A DNA stretch of 8,943 nt from Pseudomonadota bacterium (GTDB lineage: Bacteria > Pseudomonadota > Gammaproteobacteria > Burkholderiales > Ferrovaceae): positions 1 through 8,943 of the forward strand of contig JAJYQG010000180.1 of NCBI GenBank assembly GCA_021794775.1. The letters are read 5' to 3'. This document shows, piece by piece, positions 1 to 6,400 of the stretch. Every line of letters begins with the position of its first letter. The stretch's first letter is position 1. The notes beneath the pieces are model-generated. The model saw only the letters and a program-made list of their open reading frames with translations, was not told the origin of the DNA and made no database searches. The translations under genes and the position numbers were made by a program.

Positions 1-93
1 CTCGAAGAGCATGGCATCAGGACGGATAGAGGACAGCAACAGGCGCAACCCGTCACGAAAAAGTGCATGATCATCCACCATGAGCACCTTCAT
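1..93 (-). CDS. Response regulator, NarL/FixJ type, receiver domain N-terminus (partial)
   Basis: Only the first 31 residues are in the window; the gene continues past the left edge. The protein starts MKVLMVDDHALFRDGLRLLL, the standard opening of a CheY-like receiver domain: beta-1 (KVLMV), the acidic pair D7-D8 that binds Mg2+, then the 'HALFRDGL' start of helix 1 typical of the NarL/FixJ/LuxR class. The phosphoacceptor Asp (expected near residue 55) and the presumed helix-turn-helix output domain lie outside, so the class is inferred from the N-terminus. The start is well defined: going upstream in frame there is no other ATG or GTG before a TGA stop, and a GGGGA sequence lies just 5' of the ATG. 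A sensor kinase partner is not visible. An adjacent regulator could control the surface-protein genes to its right, but nothing in the sequence proves it. Confidence 0.88.
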   Translation of the reverse strand, partial: MKVLMVDDHALFRDGLRLLLSSIRPDAMLFE

Positions 94-201
94 GGAATCC
101 CCATCTTCATTGATTGACCATCGCCGCTTTCACAGACCTCGTTCTCCTGCGTTGATTTTCCCATCATTTTTCGCTTGATGGAAGCGATCGGGTTGTCTGA
201 A

Positions 202-207
202 ATTATA
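202..207 (-). promoter_or_regulatory. -10 box of the response-regulator promoter
   Basis: On the minus strand this is a perfect TATAAT in AT-rich sequence, preceded by TTTGCT. Transcription would begin near 195, giving a leader of about 100 bases before the ATG at 93. No good TTGACA lies 16-18 bases upstream (the sequence there is TAAATC), so the promoter may need an activator. The inverted repeat at 226-256 sits where one could bind. Confidence 0.5.
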
Positions 208-225
208 AGCAAAAACGATGCCGTG

Positions 226-256
226 ATTTACAACACGTTGAAATATAGTTGTAAAT
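226..256. repeat. 9-bp perfect inverted repeat upstream of response regulator
   Basis: ATTTACAAC at 226-234 is matched by GTTGTAAAT at 248-256 with a 13-base gap. Inside and beside it are further arms: GTTGAAA (237-243) with TTTCAAC (259-265), and TTTCA/TGAAA (259-270). The set covers about -31 to -75 relative to the predicted start of transcription near 195. This is a plausible operator for a dimeric regulator. Which protein binds is unknown. Confidence 0.55.
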
Positions 257-386
257 TCTTTCAACTGAAAAATTGCCGGTCAAGAATGTAATAAAATCTG
301 ACACCCCCGTGTGTGCGGTATTCGACTTGGCGCAGCGGTGACGGGATGCCTGCGGCTGGGGCAAGCAGGAAGCGACGATCTGCCAT

Positions 387-418
387 AAAAAAACCCGAGA
401 GACCGGATCTCTCGGGTT
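387..418 (-). terminator. Intrinsic terminator of the lipoprotein/beta-barrel operon
   Basis: An 11-bp perfect stem, AACCCGAGAGA (392-402) with TCTCTCGGGTT (408-418) and a 5-base loop, is followed on the minus strand by a run of seven T (A run at 387-393 on the plus strand). It lies about 50 bases past the stop codon of the beta-barrel gene, in the right orientation to end that transcript. Confidence 0.92.
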
Positions 419-465
419 GGAAGGTATGGCACGAGCGGGTTATTGCATGGCGAGCACCTTCTTTT

Positions 466-1107
466 TCAATGGGCGGAGGACTTGGTTGAACCGAAGTAGT
501 AATTGACTCCCACCGTATATGTATTGTTGTTCATGGTGTTGGCGTTATTGGCAATCGACATGGCATTCCATTCGGCAGATACGCTCCAGTGGGGAGCAAA
601 CAGATACTCTATGCCCAACCCTCCATTTGCCGTGTCACCGGAAAGACCGGCTGCGGAGAGTGTTCCTGTCAAATGTCCATAGCCCAGCCGTGCGTAGGGC
701 ATGAGCGTACTGGTGAGCGGATAGCCAAACTTGAGCGCCAATCCGTAGTCACGACTTCCGTAGGGTTGAATGCCACTGACATAACCCGAACGACCATTCG
801 TATTGAGACCATAGTAGGCATCCAGACCCAGCACGGTGGGTCCCAATCCCCAGGCATAACCCGCTTCGAGACCCATGGCCGTCCCGTAGTTTTGTTGAGA
901 GGGGATCAGGTTGGTTGCCCCTCCTGCCAAGGCCGATGGATTTCCATTGCCAAAGGTCGAATCATTGATCCCGGCTCTTGCGCCCACATAAATCCCTGTG
1001 AATGGACTCGTAACACTGTTTGTGGATGGGACCTGTCCCTCGGAAAATGCGGGAACAACCGGGAAACCCACTAACGCCAGCAACAACAGTTTTTTTCTAG
1101 TCTTCAT
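466..1107 (-). CDS. Outer-membrane beta-barrel protein (8-stranded, OmpA/OmpX-like size)
   Basis: The 213-residue product has a Sec signal peptide (MKTRKKLLLLALVGF..., likely cleaved after about residue 22 near AFS-EG). About 190 mature residues follow in alternating aromatic/hydrophobic strands separated by Gly/Asn/Ser-rich loops. Eight strands can be picked out, for example FTGIYVGARAGIN, YGTAMGLEAGYAW, VLGLDAYYGL, YGLALKFGYPL, MPYARLGYGHL, GGLGIEYLFA, WSVSAEWNAM and YTVGVNYYFG. This matches the general 'outer membrane beta-barrel' family (OMP_b-brl type). The usual C-terminal Phe is followed here by a short tail, GSTKSSAH. The start at 1107 is chosen because a CGGAGA site lies 6 bases upstream and the signal peptide begins there. 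A GTG at 1152 in the same frame would only add a charged extension. It lies 96 bases after the lipoprotein gene on the same strand and is probably co-transcribed with it. The substrate or binding role cannot be inferred. Confidence 0.88.
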   Translation of the reverse strand: MKTRKKLLLLALVGFPVVPAFSEGQVPSTNSVTSPFTGIYVGARAGINDSTFGNGNPSALAGGATNLIPSQQNYGTAMGLEAGYAWGLGPTVLGLDAYYGLNTNGRSGYVSGIQPYGSRDYGLALKFGYPLTSTLMPYARLGYGHLTGTLSAAGLSGDTANGGLGIEYLFAPHWSVSAEWNAMSIANNANTMNNNTYTVGVNYYFGSTKSSAH

Positions 1108-1203
1108 GCTTCGTCTCCGTAATATTTGGTATCGCACCTCGCGCTCTTGCACGATTAGGTAATAAACCTCCGGGTGAGAATATCCTGCCCGTTCTCCCTG
1201 ATG

Positions 1204-2595
1204 TTATGGAAGTCCTTGATACCAAATGCTGAGCGTGGGCATCAATGACGATCCGGCAATAAGTTCGGACATGTTGAGGACGGATACGGCTGTTTTCGTA
1301 TCGTTTTCCCACAGCACGATACTGTTTCCGGTACTGTCCGTAAACGCCCCAATGGCGTGGGGGTCTGTCCAGCCATACCAATGCGCGCCGATAGTCAAGG
1401 GGGTACAACCCGTGACGGTACAGTTGGATACATTGGTTGAACTGAAGACGGGCATGGGAAGAATGGTGCTGCCCGTGGTCAAGGAAAAGCCAAGGGGGGA
1501 AATTCTGGGATCATTCAATTTCCCAATAAAATACCCCACGTTGCCGGCATATCCTCCTGAGCCTATAAAGGCCAAATGGTTGTTGCTGTCGACCGCCACG
1601 TCATCCATTTCATAGGCGGGCAAGGTGAAAGAAAGAACGGCAGTGGTTGGTAAACTGTAGGTTCCCGCAGCGGGATTCAGTGCCAACTTGTTGAGGTCTA
1701 TCAAATAACCTTGATCCGTACTGGAGAATTCGCAGCCCAGAACTGCAACGTTGTAACTGATATCGACGGAGATGTGGTCAACTTGACAAGCACCCGAAGC
1801 AATCCCGCCAAGATTGGTGGAAGTTGCCATGTCCGGGGTGTACACCTTACCCGTACTTGCATCGATGAAGTTGAGGGAAGAGTAACCGCCTGTCACAATC
1901 AACGGATAAGCCACGCCTCCCACTGACAGGGACGGGTGATAACCGAAGTTTTCGGTGACTTTCGTACCGGACAAAGGAATGGTTCTCAATTTTGTGGGTG
2001 TACTTGGGGTGGTGTAGTCCAGAACGTCATACCCGGATCCATTGGAGAAAATAGCAAACTTCCTGGCGGGATCGAGTACGACCCCCCCGATTTCCGGACT
2101 TGCGCCAGAAAAACTCAGACTCGTGTTGCAGGAAGTCCCGCAGGTGTAATGTCCCAACTCGGAGAAGTTGGTGAGGGAAAAAAATGACAGCACCTTTGAG
2201 GTGAAAGAGAAGGCCACCCCTACCTCGGCTGATACATCCACAGAAAATCCGCTGGCATTACTGGTGCCCAGGGAAGGAAGTGTCAGGGAATGAAAGGTTG
2301 ATCCTGTGGGCGCCGCCGCCGCTCGGCCTGCTTTTGCAATGAATGAACCTGTGGTGGGTAACGTCAACACCGTTGCTCCGTTGCTACCCGAAAGCGGAAC
2401 CAACGCATTGGAGGTTCCGCCTGTGGTGAAAATCCCGATTGCGCCCGAATTGAAATTCGTACTGGCGGCAATCATCGGGGTCGGTGAGATGGATGAAGTC
2501 CCCGGGTTTTCCACGTTTCCGCCACCACAGGCGGACAGCAGGAAAGTAACGGAAACCAGGGACAGAAATCCCGATTTTTTATTGAAAGTCCTCAT
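1204..2595 (-). CDS. Outer-membrane lipoprotein with beta-propeller-like repeats
   Basis: The 463-residue product begins MRTFNKKSGFLSLVSVTFLLSAC, a class II signal peptide with lipobox LSAC, so Cys23 is the predicted lipidation site. Residues +2 to +4 are Gly, with no Asp at +2, so sorting to the outer membrane is expected. The body has repeated strand-turn-strand units of propeller type, such as VVLDPARKFAIFSNG, PLIVTGGYSSLNFIDASTG, ISVDISYNVAVLGC, VAVDSNNHLAFIGSGG and DPHAIGAFTDSTGNSIVLW. Six further cysteines, including a CGTSC and a CTVTGC pair, could form disulfides. No enzymatic motif is recognisable, so the function is unknown; a surface binding or scaffolding role is inference. The start at 2595 has GGAG 9 bases upstream. 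An in-frame ATG at 2655 would put the promoter -10 box inside the gene and displace the signal peptide, so it is rejected. First gene of a likely two-gene operon. Confidence 0.85.
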   Translation of the reverse strand: MRTFNKKSGFLSLVSVTFLLSACGGGNVENPGTSSISPTPMIAASTNFNSGAIGIFTTGGTSNALVPLSGSNGATVLTLPTTGSFIAKAGRAAAAPTGSTFHSLTLPSLGTSNASGFSVDVSAEVGVAFSFTSKVLSFFSLTNFSELGHYTCGTSCNTSLSFSGASPEIGGVVLDPARKFAIFSNGSGYDVLDYTTPSTPTKLRTIPLSGTKVTENFGYHPSLSVGGVAYPLIVTGGYSSLNFIDASTGKVYTPDMATSTNLGGIASGACQVDHISVDISYNVAVLGCEFSSTDQGYLIDLNKLALNPAAGTYSLPTTAVLSFTLPAYEMDDVAVDSNNHLAFIGSGGYAGNVGYFIGKLNDPRISPLGFSLTTGSTILPMPVFSSTNVSNCTVTGCTPLTIGAHWYGWTDPHAIGAFTDSTGNSIVLWENDTKTAVSVLNMSELIAGSSLMPTLSIWYQGLP

Positions 2596-2621
2596 TATTT
2601 TTTTCTCCACATTGACTGTAG

Positions 2622-2671
2622 TGAAAACATTATACATTTTGTAATATTTTTTCATACTTGATTTAAACCAA
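2622..2671 (-). promoter_or_regulatory. Lipoprotein operon promoter with FNR/ANR-like box
   Basis: On the minus strand a perfect TATAAT lies at 2634-2629, putting the transcription start near 2622 and giving a leader of about 27 bases. There is no good -35 box at 16-18 bases. Instead TTGGTTTAAATCAA (plus-strand TTGATTTAAACCAA, 2658-2671) matches the FNR/ANR consensus TTGAT-N4-ATCAA at 9 of 10 positions. Its centre is about -42, close to the -41.5 of class II FNR/CRP-activated promoters, which typically lack a good -35. The box and spacing are seen; the identity of the regulator is inference. Confidence 0.6.
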
Positions 2672-2717
2672 ATTGTTCATTGAGACATTATTTTTTCATT
2701 AGGGGCATTGGTAAACG

Positions 2718-2768
2718 GTGAGCCTCACAAACGGAACTATTTGATAAAACAACAAATAGAACTAGAAT
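2718..2768 (+). promoter_or_regulatory. Antitoxin gene promoter and possible operator
   Basis: TTGATA (2741-2746) and TAGAAT (2763-2768) are separated by 16 bases, each 5/6 to the sigma70 consensus. Transcription would begin near 2775, giving a leader of about 20 bases. Just upstream is a short inverted repeat GTGAG-C-CTCAC (2718-2728). Antitoxins of this family usually repress their own promoter through short palindromes, so it is a weak operator candidate. Confidence 0.5.
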
Positions 2769-2796
2769 GAACTAACAATTCCAACCGGAGAGGCAG

Positions 2797-3063
2797 ATGC
2801 AGTCCATCAATATTCATGATGCCAAGACCTACCTGTCCCGGTTGGTTGATGAGGTGCAAAGCGGCCAGGTGGATGCACTCATCATTGCTCGTGCCGGGAA
2901 GCCCGTCGCCCGCCTTGTTCCGATCCGACAGCATAAGGTGCGTCTTGGTCTCGTAGCGGGGAAGTACCTCATCCCTGATCCATGCACCGAGGACTATCAG
3001 GGCATTGAGCGCAGCGCAGTTCATGCGTTACTTGGTAACGATGACAACATATCGATATGTTGA
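2797..3063 (+). CDS. Phd/YefM-family antitoxin, apparently without its toxin
   Basis: The 88-residue product starts MQSINIHDAKTYLSRLVDEV and continues QSGQ..ALIIARAGKPVARLVPI, the textbook N-terminal DNA-binding fold of Phd/YefM (prevent-host-death) antitoxins. The next part, RLGL.AGKYLIPD, is typical of the members that pair with PIN-domain (VapC-like) toxins. In the family this C-terminal region wraps around and blocks the toxin. After IPD the sequence (PCTEDYQGIERSAVHALLGN) departs from the common 'DFD..' ending but still has an amphipathic stretch and the length is normal. The start has GGAG 6 bases upstream (2787-2790). No toxin gene follows: the next 400 bases have no PIN-like frame, and none lies just upstream. 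It could be an orphan antitoxin, a remnant of a lost pair, or act on a toxin encoded elsewhere. Confidence 0.85.
   Translation: MQSINIHDAKTYLSRLVDEVQSGQVDALIIARAGKPVARLVPIRQHKVRLGLVAGKYLIPDPCTEDYQGIERSAVHALLGNDDNISIC
3026..3062. repeat. Two palindromes at the 3' end of the antitoxin gene
   Basis: CGTTAC-TTG-GTAACG (3026-3040) is followed by an 18-bp perfect palindrome CAACATATCGATATGTTG (3045-3062) that overlaps the TGA stop. With a two-base offset the second extends outward through TGAC on the left and GTCA on the right. Neither is followed by a T run, so they do not look like terminators. Possible roles are a protein-binding site or the scar of a mobile-element or deletion junction. Confidence 0.6.
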
Positions 3064-3109
3064 GTCACAAACCCCATCATTGATTTGTTGACGGGTAGTC
3101 TGACAACGA

Positions 3110-3141
3110 TGCGGCTTCTGGAGGCCCAGAACCGCAGTTTT
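3110..3141 (+). terminator. Candidate intrinsic terminator after the antitoxin gene
   Basis: TGCGG-c-TTCTGG (3110-3121) pairs with CCAGAA-CCGCA (3126-3136) around a 4-base loop, an 11-bp GC-rich stem with one bulged C. It is followed by GTTTT. It lies about 47 bases past the antitoxin stop. The T run is only four long, so termination may be partial. Confidence 0.5.
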
Positions 3142-3175
3142 AGAGGTGTTCGTCAAACGACCGTTTCTGGTGCGG

Positions 3176-3332
3176 TTGGAGGGGGTATCGCCAAACTCAA
3201 ATCCATGGAAAATTGCCCATGATATTGGGCCCACTTCACACCCCCACAACCACCAAATAACTTGGTTGCGCTCAGTTGCATCGGGTTGGGCGTGAAATTT
3301 TGGTATTCCAATTCCCCCCTGACCCCCTCCAA
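3176..3332. repeat. 11-bp inverted repeat bounding a 157-base non-coding segment
   Basis: TTGGAGGGGGT (3176-3186) and its exact complement ACCCCCTCCAA (3322-3332) face each other. The size and layout resemble a miniature inverted-repeat element, but no flanking target-site duplication is visible and the G/C-run sequence could arise by chance. Confidence 0.3.
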
Positions 3333-3342
3333 ACGAGGGGGT
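3322..3342. repeat. 8-bp perfect hairpin ACCCCCTC/GAGGGGGT
   Basis: ACCCCCTC (3322-3329), loop CAAAC, GAGGGGGT (3335-3342). No T run follows in either direction, so it is not a standard terminator. It resembles the short G/C palindromes dispersed between genes in many proteobacteria. Confidence 0.5.
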
Positions 3343-3471
3343 TGTAGCCTGCAGACACAACGCCTAAACTCAACCAAAACGTACCCTAATGAGGCCAATC
3401 CGTTGGGGCGCTACCCACACGCTGGCGCGAGCGACTTACCGGCATCCTCATCATCGCAAACCATGAGATAC

Positions 3472-3479
3472 AGGGGGAG
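3472..3479 (+). promoter_or_regulatory. Ribosome binding site of the adhesin gene
   Basis: AGGGGGAG ends 3 bases before the ATG at 3483. It fixes that start in preference to the ATG at 3463, which opens only a 7-codon frame ending in TGA across the adhesin ATG. Confidence 0.7.
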
Positions 3480-3482
3480 ACC

Positions 3483-6400
3483 ATGAACCGCCACGGCAGC
3501 CTGAACCACATTTACCGTTTGATCTATAGCCGAGCGTTGCATGCCTGGGTGGCGGTGTCCGAGATCACCAAAGGGCAAGGCAAGGGGGGGCGCAGTCGTC
3601 AGCGGCTGGTCAACGCTGGAGAGAAGCGGGGAGGAAGTCACGAGGGATCCTCCGGCCTGATGGACTCACGACCGTCTCGCTCTCCGATCTGGATTCTCCT
3701 GGGTTTGCCGCTGATATGCCCTTTGGCCCAGGCAGCCCCTACGGGAGGTCTGGTGGTGTCAGGGGTAGGTCATATCATCCAGTCTTCGGTTGCAGGTGGG
3801 GCGGTCAATACCACCATTACCCAGGGTGGTTCGATGTTGAACTTGAACTGGAGCGGGTTCAATGTAGCGCCCGATGAGACCGTCACCTTCAAGCAACCTT
3901 CTGCCTCGGCCGTGGCGGTGAATCGCATTTTCGACACCAACGGAGCGCAGATCTACGGACATCTGAACGCCAATGGTCAGGTCTATCTGATCGATCCCAA
4001 CGGGATCCTCTTTGGCAAGGGAGCGCAGGTGAATGTGGGGGGCCTGGTGGCATCAACGCTGGACTTGACGGGGAGCAGTGGCAATTCTCTGATCTTTGGA
4101 CCCGTTAACGATGCGAGAGCGGCGGGAAGTCCTTTCGGTAGCAAGGACGGAATCGACAATCAGGGCGCGATTACGGCGGGCAGGGGTGGGTTCGTTACTC
4201 TGCTGGGACATACGGTGCGCAACGAGGGAAGGGTGACGGCCCTGTTGGGGACGGTGGCCTTGGCCGGAGGCAGTGCCATTACCTTGAGTTTTTCTGGAAA
4301 TCAACTGGTGAGTGTGGTGGTGAGCCATAGCCAGTGGAACGATCTGGTGCGCAACGGGGGGGTGATCCAGGCCAACGGGGGCCAAGTCATTTTGACGGCA
4401 GGGGCGCGGGATGCACTGCTGGCGAGTGCCGTCAACAATAGCGGGATCATCGAAGCCCAGACGGTCCGGGGGCAGGCTGGACACATTCAACTGCTGGCAG
4501 GGTTGGCAGCGGGAACGACCACGAATAATGGCACGCTGGATGCCAGCGCCCCGAGTGGAGGAAACGGCGGGTTCATCGAGACCAGTGGGCACAGTGTCGA
4601 CATCGGCAACAACGCCACCATGACCACCCAAGCCACGAATGGATCGAATGGGCGTTGGCTGATCGATCCTGCAGACTTCACCATCGCCTCCACCACCACG
4701 GGAACCGTGACAGGAGGCACTCCATCGGGTGATATCTCCGGGGCAACCCTGTCGACCGCCCTGGGTGCGGGGAATGTAACGATCCAATCGAGCCAGGGGA
4801 GCACGACATCGGGCAGTGGCAACATCAATGTGAATGATGCGGTGAGTTGGTCTGCCAACCTTCTCACCCTGACGGCGGCCAACAACATCAATGTGAATGC
4901 GGTGATGACTGCCACCGGAACAGCGGCGTTGGCCCTGAATCCGGCTACTGCCAATGGGGGTGCTGGCGCGGTGACCGGAGGTACCCTCAACATGGGATTG
5001 ACCAGTTCCGGGTTCACGGGGCGAATCGATCTGGCCCCAACCACCAGCATCAGCATCAATGGGACCCCCTACACCATCATCAACACCTTGGGGACACAAG
5101 GGGACGCCAACAATATCCTATTCACTGATAACTTGTATTTTACGACTCAAAGCATTAACAGCACGACTGGAAACATTGACAAAGTGACTGCAACTTATGC
5201 TGCAAACGCAGGAGTATGTTGCCAACTCACGCTTGGGCCCATCACTACCATCGCCGCAACCGGGGCTTATGCCCCTGCTCTTGGCATCACGGTGAATCCC
5301 AACAACGGTCAACTGCTGGTGGGGGGAGGGCAGCCGAGTGGAGGTTATTTTCCTGACCCGGTCTATCAGGTTAACCCGACCACGGGAACCATTACAACCG
5401 CAACCGGACCGTCCTATGTTTTCAATAATAATCTGGCCGTTGACCCCAGCAAGAATGTGGTGTGGGCCACCGGAGGTTCTTTTGGCAGCACGGGCCCACT
5501 GGCATCCTTCCCAATCAAACCGTTCGGGGGAACGGGTACCCCTCTACCTTTGACTGGTAGCGATACTGCCATCTCGGGAATCGCTTTTGATCCCCGTAAC
5601 CAAACGATCTACTACACATCCGGTGGTACTTATTCAAACAGTACCGGTAACTTTGGCACGATCAATCCCACTACGGGACGAACGACGGCCCTCCTCACGA
5701 ATACGGCAGGATTGAACACACTCGCCTATGACCCTTTTACAGGTGATCTGATCACGGTGGGTAGTAATCTCATCAACCAGATCAATCCTTTGACGGGGCA
5801 GATCGTTTCGACCGCAAACATAGCACATGTTTTGGGTAATAACGGAGGTTACCAACTTGAAAACATTGCGTTAACCGGGACCGGTCAATTGTTCGCCTCG
5901 TCCGGTGGCAGCAATGGCGGGCAGTTGTTCTTTCTGGATTATGCCAAGAGCGGATTGGTGGGCTCCACCGGCAACTATATGGCATCGCCCTATCTGGCAA
6001 ATTATCTTTATGGCGTAACCCTGGTTGCGCTCCCGGCCACGATGACCTTGCAAGGCATCACAGCGAACGCGACTACATTGAAGGGCGATTATGTGCTCGG
6101 CAGCAACATTGATGCCACACCCACCGATACCTGGGGAACTGCGGGTTGTACGACGACAACCTGTACCGGGTTCACCCCGATTGGTGGCGCGATTGGTGCC
6201 TCCAACTTCTCCGGGGTTTTCGATGGACTGGGGCACACGATCACCAATCTCACCATCAACCGATCCTCGAACAACGTAAACATAAATGAACGATACCCCA
6301 CTGGCTTGTTTGGCGTGGATGCGACGACCGCCATTCTGCGTAATGTCGCTCTTCTGGGCAGCGACATGAACGGTGACTACATCGTTGGTGGACTGGTGGG

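Larger units (their letters stand above)
94..386. other. Intergenic region with response-regulator promoter
   Basis: I see no gene here. The left half is AT-rich and holds the minus-strand promoter and inverted repeats for the response regulator. The right half (about 295-385) is GC-richer, contains no convincing reading frame with a ribosome binding site, and ends at the terminator of the beta-barrel gene. Confidence 0.7.
3064..3482. other. Non-coding, inverted-repeat-rich spacer before the adhesin gene
   Basis: I see no supported gene in these 419 bases: open frames here lack ribosome binding sites and recognisable protein features. The stretch holds a terminator-like hairpin (3110-3141), GCCCA/TGGGC (3215-3230), CCAA/TTGG with flanking CAA/TTG near 3245-3268, an 11-bp inverted repeat spanning 3176-3332 and a G/C hairpin at 3322-3342. 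The adhesin promoter must lie here or be read from upstream, but I found no convincing -35/-10 pair. Confidence 0.65.

Noticed and set aside
589..1074. Plus-strand open frame of 161 codons
   Set aside because: Antisense to the beta-barrel gene, which has a signal peptide, a ribosome binding site and a terminator. The plus-strand frame has none of these.
1108..1203. Hairpin between the lipoprotein and beta-barrel genes (GGGAGAA with TTCTCaCC)
   Set aside because: A 7-bp stem with a bulge and no following T run. Too weak to call a terminator, so the two genes are kept as one operon.
3107..3217. ATG opening MRLLEAQN after the antitoxin, resembling the MRLLLDTH start of a PIN toxin
   Set aside because: Only the first four residues agree. 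The frame lacks the PIN acidic residues and stops after about 36 codons, and the bases form the terminator-like hairpin.
3028..3398. Two overlapping minus-strand open frames in the spacer before the adhesin
   Set aside because: No ribosome binding site or domain features. The translations track the G/C runs and hairpins of the spacer.
3423..3441. Possible sigma54 -24/-12 element before the adhesin (TGGCGCG)
   Set aside because: The -24-like half is present, but no GC/TTGCW -12 half is found at the required spacing.
4053..5099. Long open frame on the minus strand opposite the adhesin (348 codons)
   Set aside because: It is an antisense shadow of the TPS/FHA coding region. Its translation is Arg/His/Gln-rich with no domain pattern, and there is no ribosome binding site.
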